Origin: Chloroflexota bacterium
Lineage (GTDB): Bacteria; Chloroflexota; Anaerolineae; Anaerolineales; E44-bin32
Direction of reading: 5' to 3'
Assembly (NCBI GenBank): GCA_022561215.1
Contig: JADFRQ010000028.1
Coordinates: forward strand, 1 to 34,376
DNA length: 34,376 nt
This document shows, in pieces, positions 24,761 to 32,182 of the stretch. Made by a program: the position numbers and the translations under genes. Every line of letters begins with the position of its first letter. Position 1 is the stretch's first letter. The notes below the pieces were generated by a model. That model saw only the letters and a program-made list of their open reading frames with translations. It was not told the origin of the DNA and ran no database searches.

Positions 24761-24790
24761 GCCTGTAGGCCCTTGAAACCAGAATGTGTG
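24761..24790. repeat. Match to the kinase-upstream block
   Basis: CCTGTAGGCCCTTGAAACC followed by AGAATG resembles CCTGTAGACCTCTAAAGTC followed by AGAATA at 20825-20849; the differences I count are mostly transitions. It may be a third, short copy of the element that lies before both kinases. Confidence 0.35.
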
Positions 24791-24977
24791 AAGCCCATTA
24801 GATTTCCTTAGCCCCTACGGGTGGCGATAAAAAATCACCAATCTTAATCGGCAATTTATGATCAGGTAACAGGTTATCAGGCTTGCGAAGCAAATACGTG
24901 ATTTTTATGTATCTTTGCAAGTCACTATTTGTGAAGTGTATGCTTCGAATGCGCTGATTGAATCACGGTGTTGCTAG

Positions 24978-25042
24978 GCGAGCGAGGCTCGCACGGGGAT
25001 AGGCGGCGGGCAGTCGCCCCCATTTGTCCCCCATTGGGGGAC
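24978..25042. repeat. Two intergenic hairpins between convergent genes
   Basis: GCGAGC-GAG-GCTCGC (24978-24992) and GTCCCCC-ATT-GGGGGAC (25026-25042), the latter inside a stretch with several runs of C and G. The genes on both sides converge here, so a two-way transcription end is plausible. The rest of 24640-25137 shows no gene. Confidence 0.55.
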
Positions 25043-25137
25043 TTAAGGGGGGTAAATAGGAGAAGGTATATTTCCCCAGCAATCAATAGTCAAGAGCAAT
25101 TCACATCATTAGCAAACTACTACCCACAACTTTTCCC

Positions 25138-26796
25138 TCACCACACTTCATCAAACCTCACCCGAAAAATTGCCGGCTTATCGCGGTTGCAGCGGAACCA
25201 GCTTCGGGAGCACTTTATCGTCGAATAGCCATGCTCCATGGCATAAAAGTGTAGCTTCCCGTCATCGCTGATAAAAACGCTGCCTCCCGCCATCCAATTG
25301 CCATCATCAAAATAAAAATGCTTGCGGGCGACCTTTTTCAGCACGATCTCGTATTCCAGATCGTCAGGATTATCTCGAATGGGGGTTAAAACCTCAAAAA
25401 CATGCGCATAGTCGTCGCCAGAGAACTCGCCGCCGTCGAACCAGGTGTTTTCGCGCCCTGTGGCAATCAAGAAAAGTTTATTCGTCCCGCATTCGCGCAC
25501 AGGATTGATATTCTGGTAATCGATATGTTTCTGATCGATCGAATCATCGCTAAAGCCCTCATCCTCCCAGGTCCAACGACCGACATGGCGCAGCGGGTCG
25601 TTTATCTGTGTGCCTGAGGTGCGATAAAAATCAATCACTTTCGAACTCGAGGAACCCACCGTGACCAGGTATCTGCCGTCGGCCTCGTTAACGATCCCGA
25701 CGGACTGCGCCTTGGTGGGGAGCTGCAAGGCATTCACTTCCAGTACGCTATCAGCGCCGACATGGTAAATGCGCAGGCTGTTCTCGGGAGAGGATCCGTT
25801 ATCCATGCCCACGATGACATATTGGCCGATGGCCTGGATCCCGCCGGGATGGTACAGTTCCTCGCTTAAGGGAATATTGGTGGTTATCACACCAGCCGAG
25901 CCGCTGCTCCATAGCTGCGGGTAGTTGGGCATTTCACCGGTGACATTGCCCAGAAAGAGGTGCGCGCCGTAGCCATTCCCGGAACCGCCGGCGCATCTGT
26001 TCACCGTTCCGCCGAAGCCCTTCGAGTTTGCACTCCACACGAGGGTGCCATCACGCGTGCGCGCAAATCCCTGGATATGGCATTTCGCCGCTCCCATGAT
26101 GTACCAATACGGCCGCAGCCGGGCATCTGCGGGGTTGCCAAAATCACCCCCGGGAACGTCGATCACCAGCCCTATTTCGCCCGCTGATCGCGCGGGGTGA
26201 TTCTGGACTTGATCCACAACATCAACCACACAGGAGTTGGTGAGCTCCGAACCGCCCGGGCATCCCCAGAGTGTGACAGCAGCGCCAATAGGTTCTGACC
26301 AGGCGCTCAACACCCCATCATCGAGGCTCTTGTTCGTAGTGGAAGAATAAAAAGCGCGCACGCGCACGCGAACCTCCGCGCCGGAAGGCAGGTTATAACG
26401 ATCGTCATTGCATAACACATTGCCGTGGATATTGGCCCAGTCGTACTTGGGCGGTCGCTGGCTGTGGGTCGTGCGCCACTCGCCATTTGCTTCGCTCGCT
26501 TGAACCTCGTAGTAGATAATGGTGCTCGTTGCGGGGTCGAAATTTTCTAGCGCATACGTCACATGCAAACCATACCCGTAGGGGGAGGGAAATCGGCGCG
26601 CCTCTGCGGAAGTCATGCGTACGGACAGTGGTAGTCTAGATTCCGCAGGAGATACTTGAATAAAGAACAGCGCCACAAAAGCACCCACCAATACAGTCAC
26701 GGTCACGAGCAGGGCCTTCAATGAAGGCTCGGGAATAGCAGCATTGCGAAGTAGATTCTTGATGGACTTCACGTTGCTCGGCTGGGTACGTTTCAT
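25138..26796 (-). CDS. Membrane-anchored repeat protein of unknown function
   Basis: I do not recognise the family. The 552-residue protein starts at ATG 26796 behind an AGGAGG. A membrane segment at about residues 27-48 (LKALLVTVTVLVGAFVALFF) anchors it with most of the chain outside. Residues about 57-170 resemble a fibronectin type III-like fold (VTYALENFD, IIYYEVQASEANGEW, SGAEVRVRVRAFY, LSAWSEPIGA). The remainder has many Trp, Asp and Gly and blade-like segments (GIQAIGQYVIVGMDNG, VGIVNEADGRYLVTVGSS, GSVFISDDGKLHFYAME), consistent with a propeller. Several Cys (about 12) suggest disulfides. It is the third gene of the ECF sigma operon, 12 nt after the DUF5667 gene, so it may be part of the sensing or be a target. 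Confidence 0.75.
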   Translation of the reverse strand: MKRTQPSNVKSIKNLLRNAAIPEPSLKALLVTVTVLVGAFVALFFIQVSPAESRLPLSVRMTSAEARRFPSPYGYGLHVTYALENFDPATSTIIYYEVQASEANGEWRTTHSQRPPKYDWANIHGNVLCNDDRYNLPSGAEVRVRVRAFYSSTTNKSLDDGVLSAWSEPIGAAVTLWGCPGGSELTNSCVVDVVDQVQNHPARSAGEIGLVIDVPGGDFGNPADARLRPYWYIMGAAKCHIQGFARTRDGTLVWSANSKGFGGTVNRCAGGSGNGYGAHLFLGNVTGEMPNYPQLWSSGSAGVITTNIPLSEELYHPGGIQAIGQYVIVGMDNGSSPENSLRIYHVGADSVLEVNALQLPTKAQSVGIVNEADGRYLVTVGSSSSKVIDFYRTSGTQINDPLRHVGRWTWEDEGFSDDSIDQKHIDYQNINPVRECGTNKLFLIATGRENTWFDGGEFSGDDYAHVFEVLTPIRDNPDDLEYEIVLKKVARKHFYFDDGNWMAGGSVFISDDGKLHFYAMEHGYSTIKCSRSWFRCNRDKPAIFRVRFDEVW

Positions 26797-26808
26797 TCGC
26801 CCTCCTAC

Positions 26809-27822
26809 CTAGGGAAGCGGTAATTCTTGAGTCGGAGTGATAGAAGTTCCTGTGCTCTTTATCGGGGCCGGCGTAAATGTCCCCTCAAGGAGTTCGTCAT
26901 CGAATGCTGTGGGTGTCGCCGTAGACGTTGGCGTAAAGGTTGCCGTTGGTGAGGGAGTGGGGGTAGTGGGCGGGATTGTTGTTGCTGCCGGTGTTGTTGT
27001 TCCAAATATGTGAATGTCATCCTCTTCCAAATCAGGAGAAGCAACGATGACCAGGATAATTTCCACTTCCTCAATTGCCACTTCAATATCCGGCTGAGAA
27101 CTGGAGGGCGCGATTATCAATAACTCTTCCAATTGTTCCTCATGCGTGGTTAAGGTCTCGCTCGCAGAGAGCACGAGTGCCCCCGAATCTGTTCCGGCTT
27201 CCTGGACGGCATTGATCAGTGAAACTGCGGCGTTGATCTGGATCTGATAGTCCTCGAGCGTCTCGGCGACATTTTCGGGTCGACCTTGCTCGATCAACTG
27301 GATCGCTTCATCCAAACGTTCCGATGCAAAATCCAAGCGCAACCGTGCGAGGACATCATTGCGCTGGGTAAGTTGAAGTTGAATATTCTCCATCGCGCGG
27401 TCGAATTTGTAGAGCAGGTCACCAGGTCCTGCGCTATCGGCAGCAAATCCCAGCGCGGCGAGGGCCACCGTGGTGGTCAGGGCTACGCCTAAAAGAGGCG
27501 TCGCCCACTTCATCAGCAGCTTCGGCCCAAATCTTGATCGCTGGCGTCTATCATGCGTATTGGTTTTCCTGCGAATGACGGAGGGTCGCTGGCTGATCTG
27601 CATGCGTGCTTTCAGCTTATGCGGCGATCGTGCCCGGAACTGGGCAGAGGGGCGCAGCTTACGCGATTCGCGCAAGCGCACGGCGGCCCTCAAGATGGGC
27701 TCGAACTCACCCTGAAGCGCAGGATAGCGCGTGAGGCAATCCTGAACGGTCCAGCCCTTTTCTTCGACGCCCCGCAGGCATTTCTCGAGCAAGCGATCAA
27801 GTTTCTTTGGATCCTCAACCAT
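26809..27822 (-). CDS. DUF5667-type membrane protein, candidate anti-sigma factor
   Basis: The 337-residue protein overlaps the sigma factor gene by 8 nt (ATGGTTGA), so the two are coupled. The N-terminal cytoplasmic part (1-100) has LLEKCLRGVEEKGWTVQDCL and YPALQGEFEPILRAA, a helical pattern seen in this family. One membrane segment lies at about 104-127 (KWATPLLGVALTTTVALAAL). The external part starts with GPGDLLYKFDRAMENIQL and RLRLDFASERLDEA, typical for DUF5667, then ends in a Thr/Pro-rich tail. Genes of this type next to ECF sigma genes are thought to hold the sigma factor at the membrane. The zinc-finger HxxxCxxC of classical anti-sigma factors is not seen, so the mode of binding is unclear. 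Confidence 0.8.
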   Translation of the reverse strand: MVEDPKKLDRLLEKCLRGVEEKGWTVQDCLTRYPALQGEFEPILRAAVRLRESRKLRPSAQFRARSPHKLKARMQISQRPSVIRRKTNTHDRRQRSRFGPKLLMKWATPLLGVALTTTVALAALGFAADSAGPGDLLYKFDRAMENIQLQLTQRNDVLARLRLDFASERLDEAIQLIEQGRPENVAETLEDYQIQINAAVSLINAVQEAGTDSGALVLSASETLTTHEEQLEELLIIAPSSSQPDIEVAIEEVEIILVIVASPDLEEDDIHIFGTTTPAATTIPPTTPTPSPTATFTPTSTATPTAFDDELLEGTFTPAPIKSTGTSITPTQELPLP

Positions 27823-28399
27823 TGCTGTTCCTTAACTCACTTAAGAATGCGCGCAGCGTTTTCAGCGCCCGATACTGGATCACGCGGCTGGCGGCGGCGC
27901 TCTTGCCAATGATATTGCCGATTTTGCGATGGCTTAATCCTTCGACAAAGCGCAGCAAGATCACCTGTTGCTCAAGGGCAGCAAGCCGTCTCACCGCACG
28001 CGTGATAAGTTCCATTTCCTCATGCCGATTGACAACACCTTCGGGAGTTTCCGTGGAATCGACAAAGCTGGTGATGAGTTGATCCGAGAGGGGAAGGGGC
28101 GTGCGCTTGCGGAAGTGATCGATAAGCAGGTTATGTGCGATGCGGTAAAGCCAATGAATGAGCGGTTGCTGGCCCACTTTAAACTTGGGCAGCGCCTCCC
28201 AGGCTTTCAAGAAGACATCTTCTGTTAGATCCTCCGCTTGCGTTTCGCCACCTACGCGGAAAAAAAGATACCTGTAAATCACATCCATATGCCGGCGATA
28301 GAGAACTTCAAAAGCTTCCGCCTCCCCTTCAACCGATAGTTGAATCAGCGCCCCCTCGTTTCGATTTTCGAGATCATTCGCCATGAGGGGCTTATTCAC
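27815..28399 (-). CDS. ECF-type RNA polymerase sigma factor
   Basis: This 194-residue protein has only the sigma2 and sigma4 regions, as usual for ECF factors. Sigma2 covers about residues 24-90 (FEVLYRRHMDVIYRYLFF, AEDLTEDVFLKAWEAL, with the DNA-melting stretch HWLYRIAHNLLIDHFRK). Sigma4 covers about 135-190 (LAALEQQVILLRFVEGLS then HRKIGNIIGKSAAASRVIQY), including a helix-turn-helix. The outer start is GTG 28399, but its AAGGA lies directly against it; ATG 28384 is an alternative. It heads a three-gene operon with a DUF5667 membrane protein and a membrane-anchored repeat protein, behind a good promoter. It likely directs a set of cell-surface genes. Confidence 0.93.
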   Translation of the reverse strand: MNKPLMANDLENRNEGALIQLSVEGEAEAFEVLYRRHMDVIYRYLFFRVGGETQAEDLTEDVFLKAWEALPKFKVGQQPLIHWLYRIAHNLLIDHFRKRTPLPLSDQLITSFVDSTETPEGVVNRHEEMELITRAVRRLAALEQQVILLRFVEGLSHRKIGNIIGKSAAASRVIQYRALKTLRAFLSELRNSNG

Positions 28400-28481
28400 T
28401 CCTTATTACGTAGCAGTCGAGCGTTTGTTACAAACTCATCACATGCGCGACGAGCGCAAGCAGGGTTGCCATAATCGGCTC

Positions 28482-28509
28482 ATTATAGGCGCACTCCAAG
28501 CACGTTCAA
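28482..28509 (-). promoter_or_regulatory. Sigma70-type promoter of the ECF sigma operon
   Basis: On the minus strand, -35 TTGAAC (28509-28504), 16-nt spacer, -10 TATAAT (28487-28482, perfect). Transcription would start near 28475, about 75 nt before the sigma gene. Confidence 0.65.
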
Positions 28510-28825
28510 GTTCAGGATTGTAGGTAATTCATCCGGTAACGAAAGCTATTGTTTTCGGCTCGCTTAAGCATGACCCACAAAAGTTAAAACCCGCGCCACA
28601 GCACTGCGTTCCGAATCTCGGGGGAGAGAAACAATGTCAAACTGTACGCATTCATCGTCGAGGGGGTTGCTACGAACAATTTGTAACATTCTGCTTTGCC
28701 ATTCGTTGAAGGGGCAACGGGCCGGGACATTGCATAGTGTTTCATGAACACAGAAGGAGATGTTTCGGCAAAATTGTCGTCCAGTCCAATTTTATGCTGG
28801 TCTCAGCCGGAGAGGATGCAATCCA
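28510..28825. other. Divergent intergenic region
   Basis: Between the sigma operon and the exported protein gene. No gene is recognised. A TTGAAG at about 28705 may be half of a promoter for the plus-strand gene, but no good -10 follows at normal distance. Confidence 0.3.
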
Positions 28826-29698
28826 ATGAAAAAAATGGTCTTTGCATTTGGGATCATGCTGCTCATGGTCCCGCTATTTGTCGCACTGGGGGAAGAACCA
28901 TCTCCGACGCCTGTACCTTTGGATGGGGATGATCCAATTGTGACGCCGCCTCTGCGTTGGACGAAGACACCCATTGAATACCTTACCAGAACACCCAGTC
29001 CGACATGGACACTGTCTCCAACCTCGACACGCACACCATCCGAGCCGACCCTAACGGCGACGAACACTCCCCACATTGAGATTACGGCAATCACGGCCAC
29101 GCCGAGCCCGTTGCCGGAAGTTTTTAAAGTATGCGCGGTCAACCTTTTAAAGAACACGCATACCTGCGGAAAAATTGACGCCGTGAGCATGATTGTGCCG
29201 CCTTCCGGGGGCCAGGCGGTGGTGCAGATTAATTTCGATCCCAGCAAATACAATCACCCCCGCGTTTTTTTTGAACTGCACTACTTTGAGGCCCCCCGGG
29301 GGTTCACCTTGAACGTTGGTGATTCGGCTACGAATAATGGTTTCGGCGGCGATGGGCGCACCCAGAGCAACGATGCCGAAATGCAGATCTATGATGCCAC
29401 GCTCACCGTCTATGGAAACGATGGCACGCCGAAGGATGTGCGCAACATGCTCAGGCTTTCTGATTTCGTCACCTTCGCGGATGTGGTCAAGGTAGAAGTG
29501 CGTAACCAGTATCTCGAATGGGGAAATGCCCACGGTGTCGGCGAACTGCGCTCCGAGCATCTTTTTGCCCTCAACGGACAAGCTGATTGGGAGGGTCCGG
29601 TGAATTACACGATTTTCGCTGGATTTAACCGCACCATCAATGCCCCATGGCGTACTGGTACAGGACTGGGCCTGGTCGTGATCTTCGTGGGTGATTAA
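28826..29698 (+). CDS. Exported Thr/Pro-linker protein with C-terminal beta domain
   Basis: I do not recognise the family. I prefer the ATG at 28826 (290 residues), because it begins a clear signal sequence, MKKMVFAFGIMLLMVPL, and the 22 residues added by the ATG at 28760 are not signal-like. After the signal comes a Pro/Thr/Ser-rich spacer to about residue 90 (repeats such as TPSPTWTLSPTSTRTPS). The rest reads as a beta-sandwich (VCAVNLLKNTHTCGKID, MIVPPSGGQAVVQI, FFELHYFEAPRGFTLNVGD, ADVVKVEVRNQYLEWGN). No lipobox is present, so it may be secreted or held by its signal anchor. It is transcribed away from the sigma operon and may be one of its targets. Confidence 0.7.
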   Translation: MKKMVFAFGIMLLMVPLFVALGEEPSPTPVPLDGDDPIVTPPLRWTKTPIEYLTRTPSPTWTLSPTSTRTPSEPTLTATNTPHIEITAITATPSPLPEVFKVCAVNLLKNTHTCGKIDAVSMIVPPSGGQAVVQINFDPSKYNHPRVFFELHYFEAPRGFTLNVGDSATNNGFGGDGRTQSNDAEMQIYDATLTVYGNDGTPKDVRNMLRLSDFVTFADVVKVEVRNQYLEWGNAHGVGELRSEHLFALNGQADWEGPVNYTIFAGFNRTINAPWRTGTGLGLVVIFVGD

Positions 29699-29728
29699 CC
29701 AATTCTCGCCATGGCTGATTGATCTACT

Positions 29729-29754
29729 CGATCATGGCATGAAAACAATAGGTA
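29729..29754. repeat. Direct repeat, left copy
   Basis: CGATCATGG-CA-TGAAAACAATAGGTA. A second copy, differing at two bases, lies at 29950-29975. The two flank the MITE-like copy C. Confidence 0.65.
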
Positions 29755-29922
29755 GGGCTGTCTCAAAAGCAATCCAATACATTTCGCTATATCCATAATG
29801 CAGTCGTATAGGCAACCGGTAACGTGCTTCAGCACGCGTTGCCCGTATACCTGAAACAATTACCGAGCAATTTTAGGAACCAATCGATGCCAGACTTATT
29901 AAACTCTTTTGGGACAGCTCCC
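29753..29922. mobile_element. MITE-like repeat, copy C, with terminal inverted repeats
   Basis: About 170 bp bounded by GGGCTGTCTCAAAAG (29755-29769) and CTTTTGGGACAGCTCCC (29906-29922). The ends are inverted copies (GCTGTC-Y-CAAAAG, with minor differences) of the type seen at ends of IS elements. The core hairpin (29811-29843) has a CGTGC-TTCA-GCACG stem. No open frame inside. Probably mobilised in trans by an outside transposase. Confidence 0.65.
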
Positions 29923-29949
29923 ACGCAAAAGTATGCGCAGCCTCCAACG

Positions 29950-29975
29950 CGATCATGGAGTGAAAACAATAGGTA
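29950..29975. repeat. Direct repeat, right copy
   Basis: CGATCATGG-AG-TGAAAACAATAGGTA, the partner of 29729-29754. It runs into the next palindrome. Confidence 0.65.
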
Positions 29976-29977
29976 AA

Positions 29978-29995
29978 GGCACGGCATGCCGAGCC
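29978..29995. repeat. Small palindrome
   Basis: CGGCATGCCG (29982-29991) is a perfect palindrome extended by GGC/GCC across an A/A mismatch, inside a GTAAAGGC...GCCCCTGT stretch like other short intergenic repeats. The rest of 29699-30153 holds no gene. Confidence 0.5.
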
Positions 29996-30074
29996 CCTGT
30001 GCGAATTGGGAATTCCATTCAGGGCAAGCCGGCGCGCTGATGCTCGGCACCATTTGCTCCAACGTATCCTCCCC

Positions 30075-30103
30075 ATAACATCCCCTCAATTTCACCCTAT
30101 AAT
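30075..30103 (+). promoter_or_regulatory. Promoter-like pair upstream of nadC
   Basis: A perfect -10 TATAAT (30098-30103) with a -35-like ATAACA (30075-30080; four of six consensus bases) at a 17-nt spacer. Transcription would start about 45 nt before the nadC ATG. No known NAD-regulator site was recognised. Confidence 0.45.
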
Positions 30104-30153
30104 CCCCCGAGAAGGTATAGTATCCATAGGCAATTAGCTACCTCGGAAAAGAG

Positions 30154-31116
30154 ATGAAAACACAATTTGAACCCGATTTCGCCAAGCGATTGCAAGCCAT
30201 CCGCCAGCAGCTCCCCGAAAGCCTGCAGCATGCGCTGGTCCTGGATTTGATTGCCCTCAGCCTTGCGGAAGACCTTTACCCGGATGGATTGGGGAAAATG
30301 GACGATCGACCCTCGCACTATGACCTGACCAGCGCGTCGATTTTCTCAAATCATGGCCGTTCAGAAGGAAGAATCTTCTCCCGAGAAGCGGGCATTATTG
30401 CCGGGCTGCCTATCGCACAGGCGGTTTTTGCACTTGTGGAAGGGCAGGTTGATTTTCAACATGCTGTTAAGGAGGGAGAGGCAGTCGCTGAAGGGCAGAA
30501 TGTTGCACGCGTCCACGGTCCGGCGAGCGGCCTCTTCGCTGCCGAACGTACGGCGTTGAATTTCCTGGGGCGCATGTCCGGCATTGCCTCGCTCACGCGA
30601 AAATATGTCGCCGCCGTTGCCCATACGGGGGCCATCATTCTCGACACGCGCAAAACAGCTCCCGGACACCGCCTGCTCGATAAATACGCCGTGCGCATGG
30701 GTGGCGGTGAAAACCATCGCTTGGGGCTTTATGATAGGGTCCTGATCAAGAACAATCATATTGACGGTGTTGGTGGGATCGAGACCGCCGTTGCGCGAGT
30801 CCGTGAGAAACATGCTGATCGCTATCCGGTTGAGATCGAGGTCAGAACCCTCGAGGAATTAAAAATTGCACTCACTCTGGAACCGACTCGCATCATGCTC
30901 GATAACATGGATCCGGATACGATGCGCAGTGCCGTTAAGATTGCCGACCAACGCGTACCCATGGAAGCGTCTGGAAATGTGTCCTTAGATACGGTCGCCG
31001 AAATCGCTGAAACCGGTGTGGATTATGTTTCGGTCGGTTCGCTGACCCATTCGGCGCCGGTGTTTGATGTCAGCATGCATGTTGATCAGCCAGGTGTTAA
31101 CATGGATCAAACATAA
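30154..31116 (+). CDS. nadC: Nicotinate-nucleotide pyrophosphorylase (carboxylating), NadC
   Basis: NadC joins quinolinate with PRPP, giving nicotinate mononucleotide, CO2 and pyrophosphate. The 320-residue protein is slightly longer than the usual 280-300, mainly at the N-terminus. Signature stretches are LDLIALSLAEDL near the start, EGEAVAEGQNVARVHGPA, AERTALNFLGRMSGIAS, ILDTRKTAPGHRLLDKYAV with catalytic and PRPP-binding Arg/Lys/His residues, MGGGENHRLGLYDRVLIKNN, RIMLDNMDP and VDYVSVGSLTHSAP. A GGAAAAGAG lies before the ATG. It is the first gene of the nadC-nadA-nadB operon. Confidence 0.95.
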   Translation: MKTQFEPDFAKRLQAIRQQLPESLQHALVLDLIALSLAEDLYPDGLGKMDDRPSHYDLTSASIFSNHGRSEGRIFSREAGIIAGLPIAQAVFALVEGQVDFQHAVKEGEAVAEGQNVARVHGPASGLFAAERTALNFLGRMSGIASLTRKYVAAVAHTGAIILDTRKTAPGHRLLDKYAVRMGGGENHRLGLYDRVLIKNNHIDGVGGIETAVARVREKHADRYPVEIEVRTLEELKIALTLEPTRIMLDNMDPDTMRSAVKIADQRVPMEASGNVSLDTVAEIAETGVDYVSVGSLTHSAPVFDVSMHVDQPGVNMDQT

Positions 31117-31147
31117 TTTGAGGTATGGTTGTAGTTGGAGTATGACA

Positions 31148-32176
31148 ATGTCTACAGAAATTGTTTATGAAGAAATGAAGGCCAAGCTAAGCAATGTGGT
31201 TCCCGATGTGGAATTGTTCTACAAAGCAGAGTTGGTGGAGGAGATCAACCGACTTAAAAAAGAAAAGAACGCCGTCATCCTGGGTCACAACTACATGGAG
31301 CCGGCGCTGTTTCACACCATCCCTGATTACACGGGGGATTCGCTCTTTCTCAGCCGCAAAGCCGCTGAAACCGATCGCGATATCATCATCTTCTGTGGGG
31401 TGCGCTTCATGGCGGAGACCGCCAAAATATTGAACCCCGAGCGCTTGGTGTTGTTACCCTCCGAGAAGGCAGGTTGTTCGCTGGCGGAGAGCATCAGCGC
31501 ACAGGACGTGCGCGATCTCAGAGCGCGTTTTCCCGGTGTGCCCGTCGTCACCTATATCAATACCTATGCCGACGTCAAAGCCGAGAGCGACATTTGCTGC
31601 ACATCGAGCAATGCCACCGCGGTCGTGGAATCGCTCGGTGTGGACACGGTGATCTTTCTTCCCGATGAGTACCTGGCGCGTAATGTGGCCCGCGAATCGG
31701 GCAAGCACATCATTTTCCCCACCCTGAAGGGGGGAGAAGATAGCGAGCTTGATTACCAGATGATTGGTTGGCACGGCCGCTGCGAGGTGCACGAAAAATT
31801 CACCGTAGCGGATATTGAGAATGTGCGCAGCCAGTTCCCGGAGGTTGTCATCCTGGCGCATCCGGAATGCAGCCCGGAAGTGGTTGATGCATCTGATTTT
31901 TCCGGCAGCACCAGCTCCATGATAAATTTCGTGCAGGATAGCCAGGCGCCTCATTATTTGATGCTCACCGAATGCGCCATGGGCGACAATGTGGCCGCAG
32001 CCAATCCACAGAAGGATATGCTGCGCCTGTGTATGGTTCGCTGCCCTCACATGAACCAGATCACGCTCGAAGACACTCTTCTAGCGCTGCAAAAAGAACA
32101 ATACGTGATCGATGTGCCGGAAGAGGTACGCAAACGTGCGCTTCGGGCAGTCGAGCGTATGATCGCCATCGGATAA
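31148..32176 (+). CDS. nadA: Quinolinate synthase, NadA
   Basis: NadA condenses iminoaspartate with dihydroxyacetone phosphate to quinolinate, using a [4Fe-4S] cluster. I chose the ATG at 31148 (342 residues) since GGAG lies seven bases upstream; an earlier ATG at 31142 is too close, and an in-frame one at 31064 falls inside nadC. Likely cluster ligands are C110 (EKAGCSLAE), C212 (WHGRCEVHE) and C299 (MVRCPHM), as in the longer NadA type of Bacillus. Other family stretches are AVILGHNYMEP, DYTGDSLFLS, VVTYINTYADVKAESD, CCTSSNA and LAHPECSPEV. It follows nadC by 31 nt and precedes nadB by 6 nt. Confidence 0.95.
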   Translation: MSTEIVYEEMKAKLSNVVPDVELFYKAELVEEINRLKKEKNAVILGHNYMEPALFHTIPDYTGDSLFLSRKAAETDRDIIIFCGVRFMAETAKILNPERLVLLPSEKAGCSLAESISAQDVRDLRARFPGVPVVTYINTYADVKAESDICCTSSNATAVVESLGVDTVIFLPDEYLARNVARESGKHIIFPTLKGGEDSELDYQMIGWHGRCEVHEKFTVADIENVRSQFPEVVILAHPECSPEVVDASDFSGSTSSMINFVQDSQAPHYLMLTECAMGDNVAAANPQKDMLRLCMVRCPHMNQITLEDTLLALQKEQYVIDVPEEVRKRALRAVERMIAIG

Positions 32177-32182
32177 GGAACG

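Noticed and set aside
31064..31147. Longer NadA start inside nadC
   Set aside because: The added residues are the antiphase reading of the nadC end; GGAG and family length support ATG 31148.
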